Assembly: GCF_004295125.1 (NCBI RefSeq) | Contig: NZ_CP036170.1 | Location: forward strand, 3,164,501-3,228,500 | Source of the DNA: [Clostridium] scindens ATCC 35704 | GTDB lineage: Bacteria > Bacillota > Clostridia > Lachnospirales > Lachnospiraceae | DNA length: 64,000 nt | Direction of reading: 5' to 3' | Shown here: piece by piece, positions 35,314-44,936 of the stretch | How the letters are laid out: every line of letters starts with the position of its first letter | Position numbering within the stretch: the stretch's first letter is position 1 | Notes under the pieces: model-generated | What the model was told of the DNA's origin: nothing | The model's input: the letters and a program-made list of their open reading frames with translations, nothing else | Databases searched by the model: none | Program-made: the position numbers and the translations under genes

Positions 35314-37131
35314 TTACTCGCCTTCCATTGGTATCGCGGCATAGAACGTAGCACCGCCTTCTTGATTATTCTCAAACCACATCTTGCCACCGAACTTTCC
35401 TCTGACAATCTCCTCCGAACTGTACAATCCTAATCCGGTCCCCTTAATACCTTTCGTCGTGTACATAGATCGGAACAGTTTTCTGCCTACTGTCTCGGAT
35501 ATTCCCGGACCGGAATCTCTTACCGAAAGGATGACTTCTTTCTCCTCTTTGACTGCCGTCAGAATAATGTTTCCCCCGTGCTCCTCCATTGCATCGCAGG
35601 CATTATCCACCAGGTTATTCAGGACTTGTACCAGATTGTTCACATCTCCCCTGATCACCGTGTTTTCCGGCAATTCGTCCTTAATCATAAGGTGGCAGCC
35701 GTTCTTGACCAGTTTGCCCTTCAAGAACATCTGTACCCTTTTAAGTGCCTCTTCAACGGTGAATTCGCTTTCCGAAGACGTGCTGAGGTTCGTGGCCATG
35801 CCTTTTACCGTGGTGATAATATCTGACATATACGAGCAGCATTCCTGGATTTTTCCCAGCCACTCTTTCATTTCCCCGGCAATCTCCTGATGATCCTCGA
35901 GGGTAACTTCCGGGTCGCCGATACTGTCATAATATTCCTTTACCAGATTATCCAGCGCCTTTACATCTCCCGAGATCGCCATGATAGGAGTCTTTAAATT
36001 GTGGGATATGCTGCCTATCATCTGTCCCAAAGAAATCAGCCGCTCTCTTTCCATGGCACGGCTTAAGTTCTGCTGCTTGCGCTTCATCTCCTCCTTAAGA
36101 CTGGTAACGTCCCGGAACATGGCTATGACGCCAATCAGGCGGTATTTCTGCAAAATGGGCGTAAGTTCCACAGAGTAATAGATCTTCCCTTTATCGCCCA
36201 AAACTGCCTGCTCATAGGATATGGCATGAATGGACTGCTTGCACACGTCAAAGAAATTCAGAAGATTGTAGATGACATTCTTCTTCCGTTCTTCCAGTTC
36301 ATCCACAATGACGTTCAGATAGGAATTCACGCTCATTTGATAGGAAGCTCCGAATATATCATCGAACACCGCATTCGAATATATGATGCAGCTGTCTGCC
36401 GAAAGGATGACATAGCCTTCCGAGATATTGTCCACCATATTCTGGAGGGCAAGCGGCTTGATGTTCAGGAAATTCAGGTAATAAACTGCAATTCCATGAC
36501 AGACTATGGTAAACAGGAATGCAATCGGGGTTGCGGCGATCGACAGATACACAATCTTTAATGTGACCAGCACGTTTACCGCCAGTGGTGCCAGAAGCCC
36601 TCCGATATACAGGCTTACCTGTCCGAACACTCTTCTGTGGCGGTTCCGGAATCCGTAGCGCATCATGATGAATACAGACAGAATACAGTAGATATAATAC
36701 TGACCTCCCGACAGGATAAACAGCGGCCCAAACCGAACCTCCGAAGCATAGATGGAAAAATGCTTATAAAACAGGTGGTGAAGCGGGTTCGTAAACACGA
36801 TCAGCGAAGTAAAGACTGGTAGCACATAAATCAGCCAGTAACACCGGGGAATCTTCATCAGATTCTTCGTATAAGTGATGGATGTCATCAGTATGGTCAC
36901 CACCATCAGCGCTGAGCAGCTGCAGGTGATCGCATCCAGCACCTGCAGGCTTCCCAGGCTGTTAGTGATGGTCATTCCATTGATTGCGATCAGCCAGATC
37001 AGAAGGCAGATTGCAGAAAATAAGTAAAGTTTCTGAACAGCCAGTAATTTCCCCTTAATTATGCAGCTGATAATGAAAAATGCCAAGACTGCCACGGCAA
37101 TATCCATAATATGGGCTGTCAGTGTCGTCAT
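35314..37131 (-). CDS. Sensor histidine kinase with seven-helix N-terminus and PAS domain
   Basis: Chosen start is the ATG at 37131 with AGGTGAG 8 bases before it (605 residues); a GTG at 37143 is possible. The N-terminal 220 residues form about seven membrane helices of the histidine-kinase 7TM type. A PAS domain follows (about 230-340: NISEGYVILSADSCIIYSNA). Then come HisKA with the phospho-His in SISHNLKTPIMAISGD and HATPase with NLVDNACDAMEEHGG, DSGPGIS and GTGLGLY. The gene starts 4 bases after the NRPS stop, so translation is coupled. It may sense the NRPS product or a membrane state; that is inference. Confidence 0.93.
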   Translation of the reverse strand: MTTLTAHIMDIAVAVLAFFIISCIIKGKLLAVQKLYLFSAICLLIWLIAINGMTITNSLGSLQVLDAITCSCSALMVVTILMTSITYTKNLMKIPRCYWLIYVLPVFTSLIVFTNPLHHLFYKHFSIYASEVRFGPLFILSGGQYYIYCILSVFIMMRYGFRNRHRRVFGQVSLYIGGLLAPLAVNVLVTLKIVYLSIAATPIAFLFTIVCHGIAVYYLNFLNIKPLALQNMVDNISEGYVILSADSCIIYSNAVFDDIFGASYQMSVNSYLNVIVDELEERKKNVIYNLLNFFDVCKQSIHAISYEQAVLGDKGKIYYSVELTPILQKYRLIGVIAMFRDVTSLKEEMKRKQQNLSRAMERERLISLGQMIGSISHNLKTPIMAISGDVKALDNLVKEYYDSIGDPEVTLEDHQEIAGEMKEWLGKIQECCSYMSDIITTVKGMATNLSTSSESEFTVEEALKRVQMFLKGKLVKNGCHLMIKDELPENTVIRGDVNNLVQVLNNLVDNACDAMEEHGGNIILTAVKEEKEVILSVRDSGPGISETVGRKLFRSMYTTKGIKGTGLGLYSSEEIVRGKFGGKMWFENNQEGGATFYAAIPMEGE

Positions 37132-37135
37132 AACC

Positions 37136-40100
37136 TCACTCACCTCTGCTTTCCATAAAACATATCTTTAATATCTCCGGATCCGGCTTTGGCCAATAGA
37201 ATCCGATCTTTGCCAGTGCCTCCCGGGTCCTTCTGCAATCCATGATCATATGGGAGGCGGCCAGTTCGCCCGAGAACCAGCTTTGCGCAAACGCCTGCAC
37301 ATAAGGTGAATCCGACGAAGTTCCTGCGATCTCCAGTTCCCTCTCGAACTCCCGGCGTCCTACCGTTTGAATCTCCCCGCAGGCATCCAGTATCTCCCGG
37401 ATGGATATTTCTTTCGGATTAAATATATGGAATGCTCCTCCTGTCTCTTCTGAGAGTCCTACAATGGCTTTGGCAGCCAGATCCACATAGGTGGTCTCCA
37501 GCCCTGTATCTCTTAGTTCCTCCGGCATCTTTCCGAATTCCAGTAATCCCTTTATCAGTCGGTAATATGCATTGCTCTCCTGGTTTTTCTGGAATTTCCC
37601 TGAGTAAGAATTACATACCACTCTTCCTACCCGGAATATTCTGGCCGCCAGCCCCTCTTCCTGAGCCTTCGTCACCTCATACTCGGCAAGCATCTTGCTC
37701 ATGGTGTACGGATTCTCCATCCAGTTCTGGCCTACATCCAGATCCTGTTCCTCAAAGATGGCCTTTGCCTGCGGCGCATCCAGCAGATATTCCCCTGCCA
37801 CGCTCACTGTAGAGATATGCATGTAAGATGCGCGGGCTTCCCTTGCGAATTCTATGGCTCTTTTGGTTCCTGTCACATTGGTCTTAAGCAGTTCATCCTC
37901 CGGCGCGAAATGCCTGACATCCGCCGCGCAGTGATATACCACGGCCACCTCGTCTGCAAGCCTTGCGAAGTTCTCGTCATCCAGTCCGAAATGTTCCTGG
38001 GTGAGGCTGCCGACTACAGGAATCAGAAGGTGCTGATGCTCCCGGCAGAATTCGGGGCCGAAATGCCACCGCAATGAATCAAACAGCCGTTTCTCGTCGC
38101 CTCTTACCAGGCAGCAGGCCTTCTTCCCGGCATCCGCCAGTTCCTTGACCAGATAGCTTCCCAGATATCCGGTTGCCCCTGTGACCAGCGCCGCGCCTTC
38201 TTTTACAGGAATGCTTTTCACTTCAGGCAGATACCTGGGGAGCCTGGCTAGTTCAGGGATATTCCCCGCTGCCTTCTTTTCTTCGATCCCCTCCTGCCTT
38301 TTGCACAGCCTGTCAATCTGCTCTCTCAGGGACGGATAATGATAGAAATCGTTGATGGAAAATGCCAATTGTCTCTGATGATACTGATTCAATATAATAA
38401 TTGCCGTAAGGGAGGTCCCTCCCTGCTGGAAAAAGGATACTTCAGGATCTGGATCCTTTCCCAGAACCTCGCTCCAGATTGCAGTCAGCGCGCCTTCTTC
38501 TGTCACCTCCATCGTCTCGCAGGCCTCCTGGTTGGCCGCTGGCAATGCCTCCCATACCTTCTCTTTCTTCTCCATAGCAGCAAGCAGTTTTAAATCCGTT
38601 TTTCCGCTGGCCGTCCTTGGCAGTTCATCCAAAAGGATGATTTCGGAAGGAAGCATATAGTCCGGAAGCCGATCCTTAAGATAAGCGCGCATCTCCTTCT
38701 CCTGGTATTCCTTCTTTGGAACCACCGCGCCTCTAAGGAATCTGGGAATTCCATCCTTCATGATGGGAACCACCGCTGCCTCCTTAGCCAGCCCGGATTG
38801 GAGCATGACGGTTGCAATCTCCACTGGCTCAATCCTGTGTCCATTTAACTTCAGCTGGGTATCCACCCGCCCGATACACTGCCAGTTTCCATCAGCCCGC
38901 TGTCTTCCCCGATCCCCGGTCTTATACATCTTTTCCTTCGGATTCTGGATATCCGGGACGAAAACTTCGCTGGTCAGTTCCGGCTGGTTGATATACCCGG
39001 CCGACAGGCACTCTCCGGCAATATAGATCTCTCCCACTGAGGTGGGAAGCACCGGCTTTTTCTCCTCATCCAGAAGATAATAGCGGCAGTTCCCGATCGG
39101 CTTCCCGATATGAATGCTGCGCTCCATACGGATCTCTCCCTGACAGTTATGCACCGAAGTCTCCGTAGGTCCATAGATATTGAATATCCGCGCTTCAGTA
39201 AGGGCGCAGAGCCGGTCTTTTAGTTCCATGGTCCATGGCTCTCCAAGGAGGATGATGATCTGAATGTCCGCCAATGCCTTGCAGAAACTTTCATCGTTCA
39301 TGCACATCAATATCCTTGACGGAGTCAGCTGCAATATGGAAACCTTGTCTGTTCGGATTCTTTCGGCCATCTTCCATGGAAGCATCATCTCTTCCTCATC
39401 GGCAATGCTGATTCCGTGTCCCTTTGCGGATGCCAGGATGGTCTCCGTCGTGAATACGTCAAATACGCAGTTGGATGCACATAAAATCTTCTGCTCCTGT
39501 CCTCCCAGAAGCGGATCTAAATGCGCCATCAAGTTGGACAGGGACTTATGAAGCATCATTACCCCTTTGGGCTTTCCGGTAGATCCGGACGTGAAGATGA
39601 CGTTTGCTACATCTTCCGGAGAGTTTACGGGAAGCGCTGTTCTTGTCACCTCCTGCGGCCCTTCGTATCTTAAGACCTGGCAGGGTATATCCTCAAACGG
39701 CTCCGTCTCCCTGTCATACACGGCCACTTTCACGTCTGCCTGCCTGAGCATGTATCGTATCCGTTCCTTTGGGAAAGCCGGATCTACAGGAACATATGCG
39801 GCCCCAGCCTTCAGGATTCCAAACATCATTACCAGCATGTCGCCATTTCGCCTGGTCAAAAATGCCGCCTTATCTCCCGGCAGGACTCCTTTAACAAGCA
39901 GCATAGCTGCCAGATTATCCGACCGCTCCTTCAATTGCCGGAAGGTATAATGCCTGCCTTCTCCCCACTCCACGGCCCTCTTGTCCGGCATCAGATATGC
40001 CATATCATCCATTGCCTGATCTACAGTGGCGCAGTCATAGGGAGTCCGCATACGGTTTGGCTGTTCTACAAGCCTCAGCCGATCCTCGTATCCAAGCCAT

Positions 40101-43100
40101 GGAATGTCTCCCACCATGGATACGCCTCCATTAAGGACTGCGCGTATTCCCTGGATCAGGCATCTTCCATAGAATGCAGCCGTCACTTCATCGAACAGGC
40201 AGGCCGCATATTCCATCGCGAACCGATAATGACCGTCTATACAGGTAGCCTCCAGATGCAAGTCGATCTTGACCGAATGCGTGTCATAAGGCACATAGGA
40301 AAGTTCTGCCTCGCCTAAGACCGTTGTAAGCCGTGATACAGGAGTCAGGCTGAATAGCGTGCTATACAGCGGATTGCGTCCCTGCTGGCGTTGCTCGTGG
40401 GCCAGGCCAATTATCTCTTCCAAGGAAATATCCTGGTAATCCTGAATTCCTGCAACCATTTTCCTGACCTTCCCAAAGTAATCTTCTATCGTCTGGCTCC
40501 CCTCGACATCCAGGAAGATTGGGAGCGTATTGACGAAAACGCCCGTCATCTTCTCAAGTCCCGGATTACGCCTTCCTGAAAATGGAGAGCCTATGGCCGC
40601 GGTATTTTCGCAGGCAAAACGCCCCTGCATCATAGCGAATACTCCCAGCAGGAACATATAGGGCGTAATCTTCTTATCCTTACAATACATCTTAAGGCTC
40701 TCATCCAGTTCTTCCGGCAGTTCAAATCCATATCTGCCTCCGGCCCCGTCGAATTCGGAAGGCCTGGGCCTGTCCGGCACGAAAGCGCTCTTTGGAATTT
40801 TCTCTGGAAGAATCTTCTTCCAGTATTCTCTGCATTTTACTCCGGCCGTCTCCATATTTTCATTTACCCACCACGCAAAGTCTACATAGGAAAGTTCGGG
40901 CAGATGAACCTCCTTCTGGCAATAGTAGTCATGAAGACGCTCAAATATGATCTGACTGCTGATTCCGTCCGATATAATATGGTGCATGTCAATGATGATA
41001 TAAGGCTCATTTCCTTCCGCCTTCACCATTGCTGCCCTGAAAAGCGGCGCCTTTCCCAGATCAAACGGCCGGACAAACCGTTCCATGGCTTCTTCTATGC
41101 GGCCGCACTCCATCCATTCTAACTGAAAGTCAGCCTGGCTGCTTACCCTGGCAATCAGTTTTCCCTCCTGCATCTCAAACTGTGTCCGCAGCAATTCATC
41201 CTCTTCTATCATCCGGGCCGCTGCCTGCTCCAGGCGCCCAAAGTCCAGCCAGGCGCTGGCCTTGAAGGCTGCTGGCATATTGTAGCCTACCTTTGTGGCA
41301 TCCTGACTGTGCATTACGAAGAATCCGGATTGTACCGGAGTCGGCGGATACCAGCCTCTCTCCCTTGCCTTCGGAATCCTGCGGCCTTTTAGGATGCTAT
41401 CTTCAATACCAGCTCCGCGAAGGAGGCAGGCAAACCTTCTCACCGTGCTATTGGCATACAGATCCTGTATCTGAATCACTTTCCCGAATTCTTTCTCTGT
41501 CTCGGTCAGCATAAATACCGCATTCAGGGAATCCCCTCCGGACAAGAAATAATCCGAATGAATGCCAAGGCCGGGCTTTTCTAATATCCGCTGCCAGATG
41601 GCAAGAATCTTTTCCTCCCATTCATCAGCCGGGGCTTCTTCCATGTCGGGTAATTCCGGCTTCGGAAGCCTTCCAACATCAATCTTTCCATTACCGGTCA
41701 CCGGCAATTCTTCTACCCTTGCAGCATATACCGGCTGCAGATACCTAGGCAGATAAAGAGCTCCATAGGAAAGAAGGGCCTCCCCTTCCAGTCCCTCTTT
41801 CGCCATATAATAGGCGATCAGCTGGTTCTCGTATACGGTCACTGCAACCGCGTTTACCAGCGGATGCCTCCCTAATACGGACTCTACCTCCGCCAGTTCG
41901 ATTCTATGTCCCAGCAGTTTCACTTGGCTGTCATTGCGGCCAAGATACAGGATACTTCCATCTTCCGTCCATTTTCCGATGTCGCCCGTCCTGTACATGC
42001 GCTGCCCTTCCATAAATGGATCTTCTACGAAGCGTTCCCTGGTCAGTTCCTCCCGGTTATGGTACCCTCGCGCCAGGCATTCCCCGCCAATATACAATTC
42101 TCCGGCAGATCCCACTGGAAGCGCATTCCTGTTTTCATCCAGAATATAGATCCTGCAGTTAGCAAGGGGGCGTCCGATCGTAACCTGCCCTTTTCCGTCC
42201 ACTGCCGCATGGCTAACAGCAACGGTTGCCTCCGAAGGACCATACTGGTTATAAAGGGTTGCCGGCGTATAATCCCGCAGTTTAAGATAAGTGTCCGGTA
42301 CCAGGACCTCCCCGCCGCAGATCAGCGTCTCTATATGGGACAGGGAGCGCAGAAATACCTGATCATTCTGGTAGGCTTTAAGCCTGGAAGGAGTCAATGC
42401 CATGAATCCTACATCGTAGTCCATGATCAGCCTTCCCATCTTCTGCGCGTCATTCATCTCTTCTTCCGTGGCCATCACGATGGTGGCTCCATTCAGAAGC
42501 GCAATGACGCTCTCCAGCAGAAATGCGTCAAACCCCACATTGCAGATAGACAGTACTGCCCCCTTTGGGTACAGATCCTTTATAGCCTCCTTTAGATTCA
42601 TCACGCTGTGCTGTTCTACTTCCACGGCTTTGGCGCTCCCCGTGGTTCCGGAAGTATACACAAGGTATGCCAGGTCTGACGGCTTTTCCTCTGGCGGAAG
42701 AATCTCTATCTTCTGGCTGCCATGCAATTCTTTCAGAGTCCTTGTCGCTATATCCGTGCCAGCCCAGGCCAGAGAATCGTCGGTGATACAAAGCGCCGCC
42801 TGACTGTCTTTTAACAAGTCCGCGATCCTTCTCTGAGGCTGCGCGGGGTCCATCAGCACCCAGCTGTTGCCGGACAGGATGATTCCGCACAAGGCTGCAA
42901 GCAGCCCTTCCTCCCGCCGTGACAACAGGGCAACGGTATGCCTGCCTTCCGGCAAAAACTGTCGGATTCCTCCTGCGATAAGGGCCGCATCATTCATCAG
43001 TTGTTCATAAGAAATCCGCTTTCCCCTGCAGATCAGCGCGATCTTTCCTTCATTCTCTCTTGCTGCTTCCAGAAGACCAGTTCCAATCCCGGCGTTCCTG

Positions 43101-44491
43101 TCATACCAGGCATTGGTTTTATTAAAGTCAAAGATTACACGTTCTTCCTCCTCTTCTTCCAGGATGGGAAGTTCGCCCACAGGCAGGTCCGGATTCTTCA
43201 GCGCCTCTTTCAGGATCTTTACCAGGCGGCCATGCAGCGCGTCAATCTCAGACGCAGAGAATATCTGGGTCAAGTAATCGTAATCCACTACGAACTGGTT
43301 GCTGGCATCCCTGCTGCTTAAGTGGATGCACAAGGTCTCGCTCTGGTAGCCGCAGTACATCCATCGGCCCTCCAGCGTCACGCGGGCCCCTCTTAGATGA
43401 TCCATCTTGCCATTCTGGTAAGAAAGCGCTATCTCGAACAGCTGGTCTGATGCCACTTCATTTCCCGTGTTAGCCAATTTCTTAATGTCCTCGAAAGGCA
43501 GCCTCTGATGGTACAGCAGATGAAACCAATCGTCTTTTAACTTATCATTGAACTCGTTCCAGGTAGATGCCGTATCTAGTTCATTTACAAAGGGAAGCGT
43601 ATTGACAAACATTCCTCCTGACTGCTTTTCCTTGTAGTTCAGCCTGTTGATCGTAGGAACCCCGATACAGAACCTCGCCTGTCCCCTTACCCGTCTCAAG
43701 TAGATGGCAAGAGCCATATAGAACACTGCAAACGGGGAAACCTTCTCCTGCTGGCAATACCTTGCGATCATGCGGTTCAGACGGCCGGGAAGCGGATAGG
43801 ACCTGCGAAGTCCCACTGGGCTGATATGGGCACACTGATGCTCCTTTGCCAGTGCCGGCAAGATATCTCTTAACTGCTCCTTCCAGTAATCCCGGTCCCT
43901 CTGATAAACCTTCGACTGCCTATATTTCTGTTCAGATTCAATATGAAGCCTGTAATCAGGCGCAATCTGACACTGTGTCTCTTTATCCTGCAATAGTTGA
44001 AAATAGTTATAAATAATATGATTTGTCACAAGAGCATGCGACCATGCATCCGCAACAATATGATGGACTCTTGTCAATATTCCGCCTGAACTGTCTGATC
44101 GCTTAAATATAAGCATTTGACACAGCGGAGAATCACATAGCGTAAAATGTTCTCTTGCCACAGACTGATACCAGGTATCAATCCCCTGTTCATTCGTTCC
44201 TGTAAAATCGAAAAATTCCGCTCTCCCGGGAATCTCTTCCGAGATATATTGGCACGGTCTGCCATCCCTTACGGTAATTCTAAGCCGCAGGGTTGGAAAT
44301 GCCTTGTATGCAAGTTCTATACATCTCTGAAGGTATTCAATATTCAAATTCCCCTCTATCTTAAGTGCCGTGCAGATATTATTCATGGGTAGGCCTGGAT
44401 GTGCCGATTCCAGGTTCCAGATATTCTGCTGGCTGTATGATAAAGGAAAGAAATCTACTGGCGTCCTCTCATTTTCTCTTCGTCTCTCCAT
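37136..44491 (-). CDS. Two-module NRPS with terminal reductase (C-A-T-C-A-T-R)
   Basis: A 2451-residue assembly line from the ATG at 44491 (GAGG 6 bases before; the ATG at 44503 lies in that site). Domains: C1 about 10-440 with HHIVADA (active-site His present, last Gly is Ala); A1 450-955 (YTSGTTGSAKAVEVEQ, YNQYGPSEAT, MYRTGDIGKW, GNGKIDVG); T1 with Ser988 in GGDSL; C2 1045-1500 with HHIISDG; A2 1520-1960 (FTSGSTGKPKGVMMLHKS, FNIYGPTETS, MYKTGDRG, ASGKTD); T2 with Ser about 2027 in GGTSL; reductase 2097-2451 (VTGATGYLGSYLVKELA, YTMSK). Reductases release peptides as aldehydes or alcohols. C1 at the very N-terminus, plus the acyl ligase and ACP in the same operon, suggests N-acylation. Confidence 0.95.
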   Translation of the reverse strand: MERRRENERTPVDFFPLSYSQQNIWNLESAHPGLPMNNICTALKIEGNLNIEYLQRCIELAYKAFPTLRLRITVRDGRPCQYISEEIPGRAEFFDFTGTNEQGIDTWYQSVAREHFTLCDSPLCQMLIFKRSDSSGGILTRVHHIVADAWSHALVTNHIIYNYFQLLQDKETQCQIAPDYRLHIESEQKYRQSKVYQRDRDYWKEQLRDILPALAKEHQCAHISPVGLRRSYPLPGRLNRMIARYCQQEKVSPFAVFYMALAIYLRRVRGQARFCIGVPTINRLNYKEKQSGGMFVNTLPFVNELDTASTWNEFNDKLKDDWFHLLYHQRLPFEDIKKLANTGNEVASDQLFEIALSYQNGKMDHLRGARVTLEGRWMYCGYQSETLCIHLSSRDASNQFVVDYDYLTQIFSASEIDALHGRLVKILKEALKNPDLPVGELPILEEEEEERVIFDFNKTNAWYDRNAGIGTGLLEAARENEGKIALICRGKRISYEQLMNDAALIAGGIRQFLPEGRHTVALLSRREEGLLAALCGIILSGNSWVLMDPAQPQRRIADLLKDSQAALCITDDSLAWAGTDIATRTLKELHGSQKIEILPPEEKPSDLAYLVYTSGTTGSAKAVEVEQHSVMNLKEAIKDLYPKGAVLSICNVGFDAFLLESVIALLNGATIVMATEEEMNDAQKMGRLIMDYDVGFMALTPSRLKAYQNDQVFLRSLSHIETLICGGEVLVPDTYLKLRDYTPATLYNQYGPSEATVAVSHAAVDGKGQVTIGRPLANCRIYILDENRNALPVGSAGELYIGGECLARGYHNREELTRERFVEDPFMEGQRMYRTGDIGKWTEDGSILYLGRNDSQVKLLGHRIELAEVESVLGRHPLVNAVAVTVYENQLIAYYMAKEGLEGEALLSYGALYLPRYLQPVYAARVEELPVTGNGKIDVGRLPKPELPDMEEAPADEWEEKILAIWQRILEKPGLGIHSDYFLSGGDSLNAVFMLTETEKEFGKVIQIQDLYANSTVRRFACLLRGAGIEDSILKGRRIPKARERGWYPPTPVQSGFFVMHSQDATKVGYNMPAAFKASAWLDFGRLEQAAARMIEEDELLRTQFEMQEGKLIARVSSQADFQLEWMECGRIEEAMERFVRPFDLGKAPLFRAAMVKAEGNEPYIIIDMHHIISDGISSQIIFERLHDYYCQKEVHLPELSYVDFAWWVNENMETAGVKCREYWKKILPEKIPKSAFVPDRPRPSEFDGAGGRYGFELPEELDESLKMYCKDKKITPYMFLLGVFAMMQGRFACENTAAIGSPFSGRRNPGLEKMTGVFVNTLPIFLDVEGSQTIEDYFGKVRKMVAGIQDYQDISLEEIIGLAHEQRQQGRNPLYSTLFSLTPVSRLTTVLGEAELSYVPYDTHSVKIDLHLEATCIDGHYRFAMEYAACLFDEVTAAFYGRCLIQGIRAVLNGGVSMVGDIPWLGYEDRLRLVEQPNRMRTPYDCATVDQAMDDMAYLMPDKRAVEWGEGRHYTFRQLKERSDNLAAMLLVKGVLPGDKAAFLTRRNGDMLVMMFGILKAGAAYVPVDPAFPKERIRYMLRQADVKVAVYDRETEPFEDIPCQVLRYEGPQEVTRTALPVNSPEDVANVIFTSGSTGKPKGVMMLHKSLSNLMAHLDPLLGGQEQKILCASNCVFDVFTTETILASAKGHGISIADEEEMMLPWKMAERIRTDKVSILQLTPSRILMCMNDESFCKALADIQIIILLGEPWTMELKDRLCALTEARIFNIYGPTETSVHNCQGEIRMERSIHIGKPIGNCRYYLLDEEKKPVLPTSVGEIYIAGECLSAGYINQPELTSEVFVPDIQNPKEKMYKTGDRGRQRADGNWQCIGRVDTQLKLNGHRIEPVEIATVMLQSGLAKEAAVVPIMKDGIPRFLRGAVVPKKEYQEKEMRAYLKDRLPDYMLPSEIILLDELPRTASGKTDLKLLAAMEKKEKVWEALPAANQEACETMEVTEEGALTAIWSEVLGKDPDPEVSFFQQGGTSLTAIIILNQYHQRQLAFSINDFYHYPSLREQIDRLCKRQEGIEEKKAAGNIPELARLPRYLPEVKSIPVKEGAALVTGATGYLGSYLVKELADAGKKACCLVRGDEKRLFDSLRWHFGPEFCREHQHLLIPVVGSLTQEHFGLDDENFARLADEVAVVYHCAADVRHFAPEDELLKTNVTGTKRAIEFAREARASYMHISTVSVAGEYLLDAPQAKAIFEEQDLDVGQNWMENPYTMSKMLAEYEVTKAQEEGLAARIFRVGRVVCNSYSGKFQKNQESNAYYRLIKGLLEFGKMPEELRDTGLETTYVDLAAKAIVGLSEETGGAFHIFNPKEISIREILDACGEIQTVGRREFERELEIAGTSSDSPYVQAFAQSWFSGELAASHMIMDCRRTREALAKIGFYWPKPDPEILKICFMESRGE

Positions 44492-44579
44492 CGTCTGCCT
44501 CATCCTCTAGTAAATAAAAATCTCTCATTATCAGTAATGTATTTATTATATAACAAACCTATGGAAAGCACCAGATAAT

Positions 44580-44936
44580 TTACGTCAATTTTTCTCCCAG
44601 CCACACCCCGGCGATGCATCCGACCACGCTGAGCAATATATAAAGCAGGGCAGGAACCTTCTGTCCTTGTTCAAGCATTCTTAACGATTCCAGGGAGAAG
44701 GTGGAAAAAGTAGTGAAGCCGCCGCATACTCCCGTCTTAAGAAACAAGACGGCGTAAGGGCCAGCCTCGCGCTTTGCCGCCAGGCCCACGACAACTCCGA
44801 TAAGGACGGCCCCTGCCAGATTCGTCACCAGCGTCAGCACCGGAAAACCGCCTTTCCAGGGAATGAGACTGATGACATATCTGAAAATGGCCCCAATCGC
44901 CCCTCCAAGCCCTACCCATAGGAATCGGGCCATCAT
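44580..44936 (-). CDS. crcB: Fluoride exporter CrcB/Fluc
   Basis: Small fluoride channel with four membrane helices. Start taken at the ATG at 44936, which overlaps the stop of the upstream gene as ATGATG/TGA; MARFLWVGLGGAIGAIFRYV follows. The family motifs GGAIGAIFRY and KTGVCGGFTTFSTFSLE are both present, and an Asn in TLVTNLAGAVLIG fits the pore. No partner crcB is next to it, so it is probably a homodimer. No fluoride riboswitch was seen before the unit. Confidence 0.93.
   Translation of the reverse strand: MMARFLWVGLGGAIGAIFRYVISLIPWKGGFPVLTLVTNLAGAVLIGVVVGLAAKREAGPYAVLFLKTGVCGGFTTFSTFSLESLRMLEQGQKVPALLYILLSVVGCIAGVWLGEKLT

Noticed and set aside
41906-42595. 229-codon plus-strand frame inside the NRPS
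   Set aside because: Shadow of the A1 domain on the other strand; no recognisable protein features.
44537-44580. Consensus promoter before the NRPS
   Set aside because: A TATAAT is present about 44534-44545 on the minus strand, but no acceptable -35 lies at the right distance, so the promoter is left unassigned.
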